Origin: an uncultured Pelagibacteraceae bacterium
Lineage (GTDB): Bacteria > Pseudomonadota > Alphaproteobacteria > Pelagibacterales > Pelagibacteraceae
Direction of reading: 5' to 3'
NCBI GenBank assembly: GCA_902626575.1
Contig: CACOFY010000002.1
Span: 1-58,206 of the forward strand
DNA length: 58,206 nt
Shown one piece after another: positions 16,259 to 25,305 of this stretch (positions are counted from its first letter, which is position 1; each line of letters begins with the position of its first letter). The position numbers were made by a program, and so were the translations under genes. The notes beneath the pieces were generated by a model. It had not been told where the DNA came from. It searched no databases and worked only from the letters and a program-made list of their open reading frames with translations.

Positions 16259-17842
16259 CTAAATACATTCCAGCAATTTACCAGTAATAAATTTTTTTTT
16301 ATGAAAAAGAAGTTTAAAACCAGTTTCAGAAATAGTTTTACACTTATATGGCATACTTTTTTTTAAATTCCTCACATGTTGAACAGCTAAAAATGGTCTT
16401 TTGTAATTAGTATCGATCAATTGCCATTGAGCAAAACAATTAAACTTATTCTTATCAAGAAAAGGTTTCACAGAATGAAGTGGACTAACTAGTATACATT
16501 TTGAATCATTATCAATAACAGATATTTTTTTTGCTAGCTCCTTTCCACTAATTCCTTGATACTCTAGCTCAAATTTTGAGGTTAAATCAAGTGCTCTAGA
16601 TGGAAGATTAAACCATACATACTGATATGGATGAATCTTAATATTTTCAAATATAAAAATTGATATTGAAATTAAACACAAAGTATAAAAAAAATTTTTA
16701 GAGAAACTATATAAAGAAACTAAACCTAATATAAAAAATAAAGGTATTAAAAACATTATGTGTCTTAGTTCATCGTAAAGAGTGACATTTCTTAAAATTA
16801 AAATTAGAGGAATTAAAATTGATGTTGCTAAAATTGTTCCGAAAAAAATATTTTTTTTATCACTGGTAAATATTTTTTTTTCAGTAAATGGAATTAAAAA
16901 AATGCCGAGCAAAATTAAAAATGGTAATTTTACTGATAGCCAAATAGGTATATATGTTGGGGGTAAATCTTTTGCATACATGCAGGTACCAAGTGTATTG
17001 GTACAAACATCGTTATAAAACCTACCCATCTCTTGAATTGCTGTAATCAGCAACAAGGGGTTTAGCCAATACAGAGGATAGAAAATATAAATAAATAAAA
17101 ACATAAAGAAAGTAAAAATTAAAATTTTGAAGTAGAATTGTTTTAAAAATTTTATTAAATTTATATTTGTTGTAGTTAAATATATTATTAGACTAATTAG
17201 ATATTGAGCCAATATCAAAATTCCAGTTACTCTTATTGAAAGAAGAAATGCAGTTGATATCGCTAAAAATATAATGCTCTTAGTAGCGATATTATTTTTT
17301 TCTATTAAGTTTTCAAAAACATTAAAGCTTATGTAAGTGCAAAAAATCCAAGCTGACATGAAAGGTATATCTTTTGGACTAAAAAGTGATTGACCAAACA
17401 AATATGGATATAAAAGATATATTAAAGTACCGAAATAACAAAACTCATCATTATTAATAATTTTTTTTAATATTAAATAAAGACAAATACCTGAGCCAAA
17501 AAAAAATAAAAATACAACCAAATGTTTTGAAACTAACTTAGATCCAAAACCATCTATATCTTCATTTTTAATTATTTTTTTTAAAAAAAATTGAATTGGT
17601 TGAGAGATGAATTGAAAACCTATTCCATAATATTTATCTTTATAATTTTCCAAACCTTCATCTAACTTTTCGTTAGAGATAATATGATTTTTGATATTTT
17701 TTGACAAAGCAACGTTGTATTTCCAATTTTCCTCCTCGTGCCATTCATCATGTGAGATACCAACATTTAAAGAGGTAATGCTTCCAACAATCAAAAATAT
17801 AAAAAGAAATAAATAGAAAATTCTACTCTTTAAATTTGTCAT
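16259..17842 (-). CDS. GT39/ArnT-like integral membrane glycosyltransferase (527 aa)
   Basis: There are roughly ten to twelve hydrophobic segments with a long first loop starting at the Asp-Glu pair in GISHDEWHEE (residues 28-36). An acidic pair in the first extracytoplasmic loop is the catalytic feature of GT-C enzymes that use lipid-linked sugars (PMT/ArnT type). The C-terminal about 110 residues are soluble. Donor and acceptor cannot be told. It stands alone on the minus strand, 34 bases downstream of rpsD. Confidence 0.7.
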   Translation of the reverse strand: MTNLKSRIFYLFLFIFLIVGSITSLNVGISHDEWHEEENWKYNVALSKNIKNHIISNEKLDEGLENYKDKYYGIGFQFISQPIQFFLKKIIKNEDIDGFGSKLVSKHLVVFLFFFGSGICLYLILKKIINNDEFCYFGTLIYLLYPYLFGQSLFSPKDIPFMSAWIFCTYISFNVFENLIEKNNIATKSIIFLAISTAFLLSIRVTGILILAQYLISLIIYLTTTNINLIKFLKQFYFKILIFTFFMFLFIYIFYPLYWLNPLLLITAIQEMGRFYNDVCTNTLGTCMYAKDLPPTYIPIWLSVKLPFLILLGIFLIPFTEKKIFTSDKKNIFFGTILATSILIPLILILRNVTLYDELRHIMFLIPLFFILGLVSLYSFSKNFFYTLCLISISIFIFENIKIHPYQYVWFNLPSRALDLTSKFELEYQGISGKELAKKISVIDNDSKCILVSPLHSVKPFLDKNKFNCFAQWQLIDTNYKRPFLAVQHVRNLKKSMPYKCKTISETGFKLLFHKKKFITGKLLECI

Positions 17843-17876
17843 TTAAAAATTTTAGTATTTGTAATAAATCTATATT

Positions 17877-18494
17877 TTATCTAGAATAATATTCAATAAC
17901 TAGATTTGGTTCCATAACAACCGGATATGGTACTTCTTCGAACTTTGGAACTCTGACGAATTTTAATTTTTTATTTTTTTCATCGACTTGTAAATATTCA
18001 GGCACTTCTCTCTCTTTATTTGCCAACGCTACATCTATAAAAGCTAATTGTTTTGATTTATCCCTTATCTCAATACTGTCCTCTTCTTTTACTTGATAGC
18101 TAGCGATATTTACTTTTTTTCCATTAACCTTAATATGTCCGTGATTAATCAACTGTCTTGCTGAAAAAATTGTAGTTGCTAATTTTGCTCTATAAACTAT
18201 TGCATCTAATCTTCTTTCCAGAAGACCTATTAAATTCTCAGCTGTATCTCCTTTTTTCTTAATAGCTTTTTTATAAACATTTCTGAATTGTCTTTCATTC
18301 ATGTTCCCATAATAAGATTTTAATTTTTGTTTTGCTTGAAGTTGAACGCCGTAATCTGAAGGTTTTGCTGATTTTGTTTGACCATGTTGTCCCGGTGGAT
18401 AACCTCTGGTATTAAAAGGACTTTTTGGTCTTCCCCATAAATTTACTTTAAGCCTTCTGTCAACTTTATGTTTTGAGTTTAATCTTTTTGTCAT
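17877..18494 (-). CDS. rpsD: 30S ribosomal protein S4
   Basis: The protein has 205 residues, the usual length. The N-terminal region carries [18 protein letters not shown] and the S4 RNA-binding domain includes [33 protein letters not shown] near residue 90-125 (shown in part). The start ATG at 18494 follows closely on a strong promoter-like sequence, leaving a very short leader with no Shine-Dalgarno. Confidence 0.97.
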   Translation of the reverse strand: MTKRLNSKHKVDRRLKVNLWGRPKSPFNTRGYPPGQHGQTKSAKPSDYGVQLQAKQKLKSYYGNMNERQFRNVYKKAIKKKGDTAENLIGLLERRLDAIVYRAKLATTIFSARQLINHGHIKVNGKKVNIASYQVKEEDSIEIRDKSKQLAFIDVALANKEREVPEYLQVDEKNKKLKFVRVPKFEEVPYPVVMEPNLVIEYYSR

Positions 18495-18506
18495 TTAATT
18501 AGTGGC

Positions 18507-18534
18507 TTTATAAACTTACTCATCATTTTGTCAA
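18507..18534 (-). promoter_or_regulatory. Sigma-70-type promoter for rpsD, inside the end of trmJ
   Basis: On the minus strand a perfect -35 TTGACA (18534-18529) is followed by 16 bases and a -10 TATAAA (18512-18507). The -35 overlaps the last codons of trmJ. Transcription would start near 18500, only about 6 bases before the rpsD ATG, implying an almost leaderless message. The match to consensus is 11 of 12 bases, unusual even in A+T-rich DNA. Confidence 0.6.
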
Positions 18535-19248
18535 TCGACCTTTTTTAGCTAAACTTGCAAATACACTCGATAAAATACGTGTTTCTTTATCTGAAAGTTC
18601 CATTCTATAAAAAATGTTTCTTAAGTTTTCAAGCATTATAGGTTTTTTTTCTTTATGCTTGAAAAAATCAATTTCATTTAAATTACTTATACATAGATTA
18701 ATCATTGATTGAATTTCTTTTTTAGAGGCTTTCTTAACTTTTTTTGATTTTTTAAAATGGTTTGATTTAGATTTTAAAAGACTCGATATGAATTGTGCAA
18801 TAATAATTACACTATGTGATAAATTTAAAGACTTAAAATTAATATTTGTCGGAATTTGTAAAGTGTAGTTTGCATAACTTATCTCCTTATTTGATAGTCC
18901 TGATGCTTCTGAACCAAATAAAAATCCAATTTTCTTTCTAAAATCAATTTTTTTTAAATCCTCAAGATTAATATGTTTTACATTTTTATTTCTAAATCTT
19001 GCAGATGTTGCAATTAATATATCTATATCTCCAAGAGAGCTCTCTAAATTAGCAAATACTTTACTTTTATTTATAATATCTTTTGCTCCTACCGATGTTG
19101 CTAATATTTTATCATTAGGAAAAATTGGTTTTGGATCAATCATATATAAGTTTTGAAAATTAAAATTCTTTATCGCTCTTGCACAAGCACCAATATTTTC
19201 TGAAAGTTGTGGTTTATGCAAAATAAATGTAATTTTGTTCTTATTCAT
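18523..19248 (-). CDS. trmJ: TrmJ-like tRNA 2'-O-methyltransferase (SPOUT)
   Basis: The N-terminus FILHKPQLSENIGACARAIKNF is the motif-1 region of SPOUT (TrmH-type) methyltransferases, with catalytic Asn and Arg. GFLFGSEASGLSN and LNLSHSVIIIAQF form the knotted SAM site. The 241-residue length and C-terminal helical tail fit TrmJ, which methylates ribose 32 of tRNAs. It abuts the DUF1989 gene. The rpsD promoter lies in its 3' end. Confidence 0.85.
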   Translation of the reverse strand: MNKNKITFILHKPQLSENIGACARAIKNFNFQNLYMIDPKPIFPNDKILATSVGAKDIINKSKVFANLESSLGDIDILIATSARFRNKNVKHINLEDLKKIDFRKKIGFLFGSEASGLSNKEISYANYTLQIPTNINFKSLNLSHSVIIIAQFISSLLKSKSNHFKKSKKVKKASKKEIQSMINLCISNLNEIDFFKHKEKKPIMLENLRNIFYRMELSDKETRILSSVFASLAKKGRLTK

Positions 19249-20109
19249 TTATTTGATGCCATGATTTCTATTATAATTAGAAGATGTTGAGGGGTTTATT
19301 CCCTTAAGAAATTTTTTATCAATATCCCAAATAGAAACCTTTAATGGGTAACATTTTGCAACATCAGATGAATGTTCTGATCCACAGTCACCTCCTGGAC
19401 AAGCAGACAAAACTCCCAATAAATCTGTTTCTGCAAAAAATTCTAAATAATCACCAGGTCTTACAGGACTAGACTTCATAAAGTATTGTTTTGTATTGTT
19501 GGTGAAGCCAGTAAGCATAAATACATTTAATACATCGTGTACAATTTTTTCTGCATCGTCTAATTTGATTTTTTTCTCTTTAACTAAAGCTCTAGTTAAA
19601 TTTGAATGACAACAGTAATGATAATCGTTATTTGATGTTAATTTGTATGTGTATGGATCACATCTTGTTCCTATAACATCATGAACAGACCCCCCATCCT
19701 TATCATAACCATACCAATCTAATGTGTCCCAAGTGATTGTTGCTAATGATCTGAGATATGGAAAACTACTTAACATTTTATCTCCAACTGAAATATGCGT
19801 TCCGTACAGAGCTCTAGTTTTTCCAGAATAAAACTTTTCTTCTAAATTATCAGCTTGAAATAGATTTAAATCTCCAACTTGTGGTCCCTCAATACTTTCT
19901 ATTCTAAAAAAATTACCTGATTTAACTTGAAAAGTTTTAGCATCTCTTGGGGGGACTATAACCTCATCAATTTGTTTAATATATTTTCTTGCCTCGTGTA
20001 AAATTTTCAGATTGTCATTTATGCTTTCATTAGGATAGCAAATAACAGGTTTGGCTCCTACCCTGTCTTTAATGTTAGTAGGTTTCTTTGAGAACTTCTT
20101 AATCTTCAT
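19249..20109 (-). CDS. DUF1989 (urea carboxylase-associated) family protein
   Basis: The 286-residue soluble protein has the DUF1989 pattern: GNFFRIESIEGPQVGDLNLF, GTRCDPYTYKL and a Cys-rich stretch LSACPGGDCGSEHSS near residue 240 that may bind metal. Members occur near urea carboxylase or in one-carbon and amine degradation clusters, but function is unsettled. Here it is placed back-to-back between cimA and trmJ with no spacer, and no urea genes are nearby. Confidence 0.75.
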   Translation of the reverse strand: MKIKKFSKKPTNIKDRVGAKPVICYPNESINDNLKILHEARKYIKQIDEVIVPPRDAKTFQVKSGNFFRIESIEGPQVGDLNLFQADNLEEKFYSGKTRALYGTHISVGDKMLSSFPYLRSLATITWDTLDWYGYDKDGGSVHDVIGTRCDPYTYKLTSNNDYHYCCHSNLTRALVKEKKIKLDDAEKIVHDVLNVFMLTGFTNNTKQYFMKSSPVRPGDYLEFFAETDLLGVLSACPGGDCGSEHSSDVAKCYPLKVSIWDIDKKFLKGINPSTSSNYNRNHGIK

Positions 20110-21711
20110 TTATTTACTTGCGGGAGCTTTATCCTTAAATAATTTAAAATCTAAACTGTCAATTAAAGCTTTAAATGATGCATCAATAATATTTGGTGAC
20201 ACTCCAATAGTGAACCAATTCTTTCCTTTAGAATCAGTACTTTCGATCGAAACTCTTGTGGTAGCTTCTGTACCTGTGTTTAAAATCCTTACCTTGTAGT
20301 CGACTAATTTTAAATCTTTTAAATATTCAGAATATTTTTCTAACTTAGTAACATTTTTTCTTATAGCGTTATCTAGAGCGTGAACTGGTCCATTACCCTC
20401 ACCTTCACAGACTATTTTTTCACCATCAACTTCCAATTTTGCTTTTGCTCTAGAAATGATTTTATCTTGATCATTTTTTGAAACTGAAACATCATATTCT
20501 TTAATTGATATATATCTTGGAATTTCTCCCATTACTCTTCTGGCCAATAACTCAAATGATGCATCAGCTCCATCATAACTGTAACCAATGAACTCTCTAT
20601 CTTTAACTTCTTCTAACAGTTTTTTAACCTTCGGATCATTTTCTTCAATTTCTATTCCAATTGTTTTAAGTCTAGATAAAATATTTGATTTGCCCGATTG
20701 ATCAGAAACAACAATATTCCTATTGTTTCCAACATCTTCTGGATTTATATGCTCATAAGTTTTAGGATCTTTTTGTACTGCTGAAACATGCAAGCCACCT
20801 TTATGTGAAAATGCTGCAGCTCCAACATATGGTAAATGTTTATTTGGTTTTCTATTTAATATTTCGTCAAGTAATCTTGAACATTGTGTTATGTGTTTAA
20901 TATTTTTTTCCTTAATACTTATTTCAAATTTCTCTGATAGCTCTTTCTTAAGGTGAAATGTTGGAATAATTGACATTAAGTTTGCATTTCCACATCTTTC
21001 TCCTAATCCATTAATAGTACCTTGTATTTGTCTTGCTCCTGATAAAACAGCTGCTATTGAATTTGCAACAGCATTACCAGTATCATTATGTGCATGAATA
21101 CCCAAATTTTTACCGGGGATATGTTTTGAAACTTCTTTAACTATTTTTGTAACTTCGTGTGGAAGTGTACCACCATTAGTATCACATAGAACTATCCATT
21201 TCGCACCATTATCATAGGCAGCTTTAATGCAAGCTAAAGCATATTTAGGATTTGCTTTATAGCCATCAAAAAAGTGTTCTGCATCAAACATAAATTCTTT
21301 ATCATTTTTAACAAAATGTTTTGTTGTTTCTTTAATGTTTTCCAAATTTTCTTCATTAGATATACCTAATGCAACATCAACATGAAAATCCCATGACTTT
21401 CCTACTAAACAAACAGACTTGGTATTAGAATTTAAAATTGCTGATAAGCCTGGATCATTTTCAGCACTTCTTCCTGCTTTTTTAGTCATTCCAAATGCAG
21501 TGAAAGTTGAATTTTTCAAATCTAAACCTTTTTGAAAAAATTCTGTATCAGATGGGTTGGCCCCTGGCCAACCTCCCTCTATATAATCTACTCCCAGGTC
21601 ATCTAAAGCATGTGCAATTTTTGTTTTTTCATCTATTGAAAAATGCACACCTTGAGTTTGAGCTCCATCTCTCAATGTTGTATCAAATATATATAATCTT
21701 TCTTTACTCAT
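20110..21711 (-). CDS. cimA: (R)-citramalate synthase
   Basis: It belongs to the HMG-CoA lyase/isopropylmalate synthase family: FDTTLRDGAQTQGVHFS at the start, GIHAHNDTGNAVANSIAA near residue 205 with metal-binding His residues, and a C-terminal regulatory (LeuA dimer) domain from about residue 380. The 533-residue length and opening motif match the CimA type, which condenses acetyl-CoA with pyruvate to start isoleucine synthesis without threonine. A LeuA-like homologue of unknown specificity is the main alternative. It overlaps cysS by 4 bases. Confidence 0.88.
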   Translation of the reverse strand: MSKERLYIFDTTLRDGAQTQGVHFSIDEKTKIAHALDDLGVDYIEGGWPGANPSDTEFFQKGLDLKNSTFTAFGMTKKAGRSAENDPGLSAILNSNTKSVCLVGKSWDFHVDVALGISNEENLENIKETTKHFVKNDKEFMFDAEHFFDGYKANPKYALACIKAAYDNGAKWIVLCDTNGGTLPHEVTKIVKEVSKHIPGKNLGIHAHNDTGNAVANSIAAVLSGARQIQGTINGLGERCGNANLMSIIPTFHLKKELSEKFEISIKEKNIKHITQCSRLLDEILNRKPNKHLPYVGAAAFSHKGGLHVSAVQKDPKTYEHINPEDVGNNRNIVVSDQSGKSNILSRLKTIGIEIEENDPKVKKLLEEVKDREFIGYSYDGADASFELLARRVMGEIPRYISIKEYDVSVSKNDQDKIISRAKAKLEVDGEKIVCEGEGNGPVHALDNAIRKNVTKLEKYSEYLKDLKLVDYKVRILNTGTEATTRVSIESTDSKGKNWFTIGVSPNIIDASFKALIDSLDFKLFKDKAPASK

Positions 21712-23069
21712 TTAATTTTCCAAATTGTTTTACCATCTTTATCTTCAATTAAAATACCTTTATCTAATAGCTCATTTCTAATTTTATCTGCTAATTCATA
21801 ATCTTTTTTATCTCTTGCTTTATTTCTCTCTTCAATTTTCTCTAAAATATCATTTTCAGAAAGTTTTAAATTTTGTTTTTTAAAACTATCCCATTCATCT
21901 TTTGACTGATGTAAAAGGCCAATAAATTTACATGCAGTTGAAAATATTTCTTTATCTTCCAAAGTTCCATCTTTGGCTTTATCAAAGAGCTTATGGAGTA
22001 CAGCTATAAAACCTGGCGTATTTAAATCGTCATATAAGGGTTTTAAATCATTATCCTCTATCAATACCTTTTTATTTACTGGTACAAAGCAATTGTACCA
22101 TTTATCTAAAGTTCTATTACATTCATCCATCAGTTTATCATTCCAGTCCAATGGTTGACTGTAATGGGTGCTCATTAGAGCTAATCTTAAAACTTGACCA
22201 TTATATTTTTTTTTATAATCGTTTATTTTTAAAATATTACCTTGAGACTTAGCCATTTTCTCTTTTGAAATTGTGATAAAATTATTGTGTACCCAATAAT
22301 TTGCAAATTTTTTTGTTTTATTTGCGCAAACAGATTGGGCTATTTCATTCTCATGGTGAGGAAATATTAGGTCTCTTCCACCTCCGTGAATATCAAATGT
22401 ATTCCCAAGATATTTTTTTGACATAACAGAACATTCTAAATGCCAACCAGGTCTTCCTTTTCCCCAAGGTGAATCCCATGATGGCTCATCATCATTTGAA
22501 GGCTTCCATAACACAAAATCCTCTGGACTATCCTTATTATCAGATAGTTCTACTCTTGATCCTGCAATTAAATCATCAAGATTTTTATTCGAGAGTTTTC
22601 CATAATCGTTAAAATTTTTAACTTTAAAATAAATATGTTTTTTATTTTCATATGCAAATTTACTTTTAATTAATTCTTGAATCATATTTATCATAGGCTC
22701 AATATTATCTGTGGCCTTAGGCTCATGCGTTGGAATTTCACAATTTAAATATTTACAATCCTCGTGAAATTTTTTTGTTATATCTAATGTCAACTCAGAT
22801 ATTGAAATATTTTTTTCTTTAGAAGATTTAATAATTTTGTCATCAATATCTGTTATATTTCTAACATAGGTTACAGACTTACTTCCATATTTACATTTGA
22901 GAACTTTGAATAATAAATCAAAAACAACTAAAGGTCTTGCATTACCAATATGAGGATCATCATAAACAGTTGGACCACAAACATACATGCCAATCTTTTT
23001 AATATCAATTGGAACAAATTTTTCTTTTTTTCCTCCAAGGCTATTTGATAAAAAAATATCTTTATTCAT
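21708..23069 (-). CDS. cysS: Cysteinyl-tRNA synthetase
   Basis: The class I synthetase has its HIGH element as HIGN in CGPTVYDDPHIGNARP (residue about 40), zinc-binding Cys/His residues (first Cys at about 29, then ECSVMSKKYLG and GGGRDLIFPHHENEIAQS), and KMSKS as KMAKSQGN. Length 453 is usual. It is followed by cimA with overlap. Confidence 0.97.
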   Translation of the reverse strand: MNKDIFLSNSLGGKKEKFVPIDIKKIGMYVCGPTVYDDPHIGNARPLVVFDLLFKVLKCKYGSKSVTYVRNITDIDDKIIKSSKEKNISISELTLDITKKFHEDCKYLNCEIPTHEPKATDNIEPMINMIQELIKSKFAYENKKHIYFKVKNFNDYGKLSNKNLDDLIAGSRVELSDNKDSPEDFVLWKPSNDDEPSWDSPWGKGRPGWHLECSVMSKKYLGNTFDIHGGGRDLIFPHHENEIAQSVCANKTKKFANYWVHNNFITISKEKMAKSQGNILKINDYKKKYNGQVLRLALMSTHYSQPLDWNDKLMDECNRTLDKWYNCFVPVNKKVLIEDNDLKPLYDDLNTPGFIAVLHKLFDKAKDGTLEDKEIFSTACKFIGLLHQSKDEWDSFKKQNLKLSENDILEKIEERNKARDKKDYELADKIRNELLDKGILIEDKDGKTIWKIK

Positions 23070-23092
23070 TATTCTAGGAATATACTTAAATA

Positions 23093-23110
23093 TTAGATTT
23101 GTGAATCTAA
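23093..23110 (-). terminator. Weak A+T-rich hairpin between nadE and cysS
   Basis: TTAGATT (23093-23099) and AATCTAA (23104-23110) form a perfect 7-base stem with a 4-base loop, just after the nadE stop. It has a single G-C pair worth of strength and no clean T-run, so it may only be a weak processing or attenuation signal, or chance. Confidence 0.25.
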
Positions 23111-23114
23111 TTGA

Positions 23115-23852
23115 TTAGTTGGGAATCTTACAAACTGGAATGGGTTCCATTTTATGTAAGTTAGCTTTTCTTATTTTTAAATATTTGTCTCTATTTTTAG
23201 AGCCTTCGTTATTCATCGCCTCTTCAAGCTCTTTATATGATAATCCTAGTTGACCCTCGTCAGTTCGGCCATCGTCCCATAGTCCGTCTGTTGGTGGTGC
23301 ATCTATTATTTCTTTTAAAATTTTAAGTTCTTTACCAAGCTCCCATACTTCTGTTTTATTACAATCAGCTATTGGAGAAATATCAACGCCACCATCTCCA
23401 TATTTTGTATAAAATCCAACACCAAAATCCTCAACTTTGTTTCCTGTTCCAACCACTATACCCTGATTGGCTGCTGCTACTTGATACAAAGTTGTCATTC
23501 TTAATCTTGCTCTTGAATTAGCCATACCGTGTTCACTATCAAATTTAGATAGAGACGTTTTAAAAGTACCAAATAAATTATCTAACTCGATTGTATGACC
23601 CTCTACATTTGAAAAATTACTTTTTAACCATTCTTGATGTTTTAAACTTAAATCATGTTGTGCACTTTTTTGCTTTATCGGCATAGATAATACAATAGTC
23701 TTCATTCCTGTTAGGGCACATAGAGTACTTGATACAGATGAATCAATACCTCCAGAAATTCCTATAACTAAAGATTTAGCTTTAGCTGGCATAGAATCTA
23801 CATACTTTTGTATCCAGTTCTTTATAAAATCTACTTTAGTTTTTGGGTCCAT
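23115..23852 (-). CDS. nadE: Ammonia-dependent NAD+ synthetase
   Basis: The PP-loop ATP-binding motif SGGIDSSV is at about residue 34, and the later TKYGDGGVDISPIADCNKTEV and the DGLWDDGRTDEGQLG regions are characteristic of NadE. The 245-residue length means it lacks the glutaminase domain and should use free ammonia. It makes NAD from nicotinate adenine dinucleotide. Confidence 0.95.
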   Translation of the reverse strand: MDPKTKVDFIKNWIQKYVDSMPAKAKSLVIGISGGIDSSVSSTLCALTGMKTIVLSMPIKQKSAQHDLSLKHQEWLKSNFSNVEGHTIELDNLFGTFKTSLSKFDSEHGMANSRARLRMTTLYQVAAANQGIVVGTGNKVEDFGVGFYTKYGDGGVDISPIADCNKTEVWELGKELKILKEIIDAPPTDGLWDDGRTDEGQLGLSYKELEEAMNNEGSKNRDKYLKIRKANLHKMEPIPVCKIPN

Positions 23853-23890
23853 ATTTCTAATATATTGAGTCGCCTTAAATAATAAAGAGA

Positions 23891-25270
23891 CTAAGATGCC
23901 GCTTTAATAATATTTTTTGCGTAATTTGAATTTTTCTTTATCTCATCAGATATTAAAAACGCTAATTCAAGGGATTGATCTGCATTCAATCTTGGGTCGC
24001 AATGAGTATGATATCTGCTTGATAAATCTTGATCAGAAATATTCTTTGCTCCACCAGTACATTCTGTCACATTTTGTCCAGTCATCTCAATATGAAGTCC
24101 TCCAGCATAAGACCCTTCGCTTTGATGGACAGCAAAAACATTTTTAACTTCTTTAAGTACATTATTGAATGGTCTTGTTTTAAATCCTGTTGATGACACT
24201 AATGTATTACCATGCATTGGGTCACATGACCAAATTACATTAAGACCTTCTTTTTTAATACCTCTAATTAGTTTCGGTAGAAATTTTTCAACTTTATCGT
24301 GTCCAAATCTTGAAATTAAAGTTATTTTTCCTTTTTCATTTTTTGGATTTATTTTTTCACATATTTTTGCAATCTCATCTGGTTTTGATGTTGGTCCACA
24401 TTTGATACCTATTGGATTTTCTATACCTCTACAAAATTCCACATGGCCACCATCAATCTGTCTTGTTCTATCTCCAATCCAAACAAAATGAGCTGATGTA
24501 TCGTGATATTCACCAGTGGTTGAGTCAACTCTTGTCATTGCTTCTTCAAAGGGTAGCAATAAAGCTTCATGTGAAGTCCAAAAGTTTACAGTCTTTAATC
24601 TTCTATTAAAATCTGAATTGATCCCACAAGCATCCATGAACGCTAAGGCATCAGCAATTTTGTCCTCTAACTCTTTAAACTTTTTTGCTTGAGGACTTTT
24701 CTTTATATAACCTAAATTCCATAAGTGAACTTTCTTAAGATCAGAAAAACCACCATGACAAAATGCTCTTATTAAATTTAGTGTGGAAGCAGATTGTGAG
24801 TAAGCTTTAAATAATCTTTTTGGATCAGGCTTTCTAGCTTTTTCTGTAAATTCTATTCCATTAATATTGTCTCCAAGATAACTTGGCAGTTCTTTATCAC
24901 CCTGTTTTTCTGTTGGAGCACTTCTTGGTTTTGAAAATTGGCCTGCAATCCTTCCAAGCTTAACAACAGGTAATGATGCTGAATAAGTTAACACTAATGA
25001 CATTTGAAGGAATACTTTGAAGTAATCTCTTATTTTATCTGGGTTAAATTCTGCAAAGCTCTCTGCACAATCACCTCCTTGTAAAAGAAAAGCTTTACCA
25101 TCAACAACTTCAGCTAACTGATTTTTTAAATGCGTAGTTTCACCTGCAAATACTAATGGGGGAAAGCTCTTAATTTTATTTAAAACAATATTAAGATCCT
25201 TCTCATCCTCATAACTTGGGATGTGTTTTACAGGATAATTTCTCCAGCTATTTACTTTCCATTTTTTCAT
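23891..25270 (-). CDS. Class II DAHP synthase
   Basis: First step of aromatic amino acid synthesis, joining PEP and erythrose 4-phosphate. It is the plant/class II type: FLLQGGDCAESFAEF near residue 80, KLGRIAGQFSKPRS near residue 105 and VIWSCDPMHGNT near residue 335. Length is about 459. The ATG at 25270 gives MKKWKVNSWR; a TTG two codons upstream is possible but unneeded. Confidence 0.95.
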   Translation of the reverse strand: MKKWKVNSWRNYPVKHIPSYEDEKDLNIVLNKIKSFPPLVFAGETTHLKNQLAEVVDGKAFLLQGGDCAESFAEFNPDKIRDYFKVFLQMSLVLTYSASLPVVKLGRIAGQFSKPRSAPTEKQGDKELPSYLGDNINGIEFTEKARKPDPKRLFKAYSQSASTLNLIRAFCHGGFSDLKKVHLWNLGYIKKSPQAKKFKELEDKIADALAFMDACGINSDFNRRLKTVNFWTSHEALLLPFEEAMTRVDSTTGEYHDTSAHFVWIGDRTRQIDGGHVEFCRGIENPIGIKCGPTSKPDEIAKICEKINPKNEKGKITLISRFGHDKVEKFLPKLIRGIKKEGLNVIWSCDPMHGNTLVSSTGFKTRPFNNVLKEVKNVFAVHQSEGSYAGGLHIEMTGQNVTECTGGAKNISDQDLSSRYHTHCDPRLNADQSLELAFLISDEIKKNSNYAKNIIKAAS

Positions 25271-25305
25271 AATCAACCTTAGATTGTTTTAACAGAGTTT
25301 ACTGA

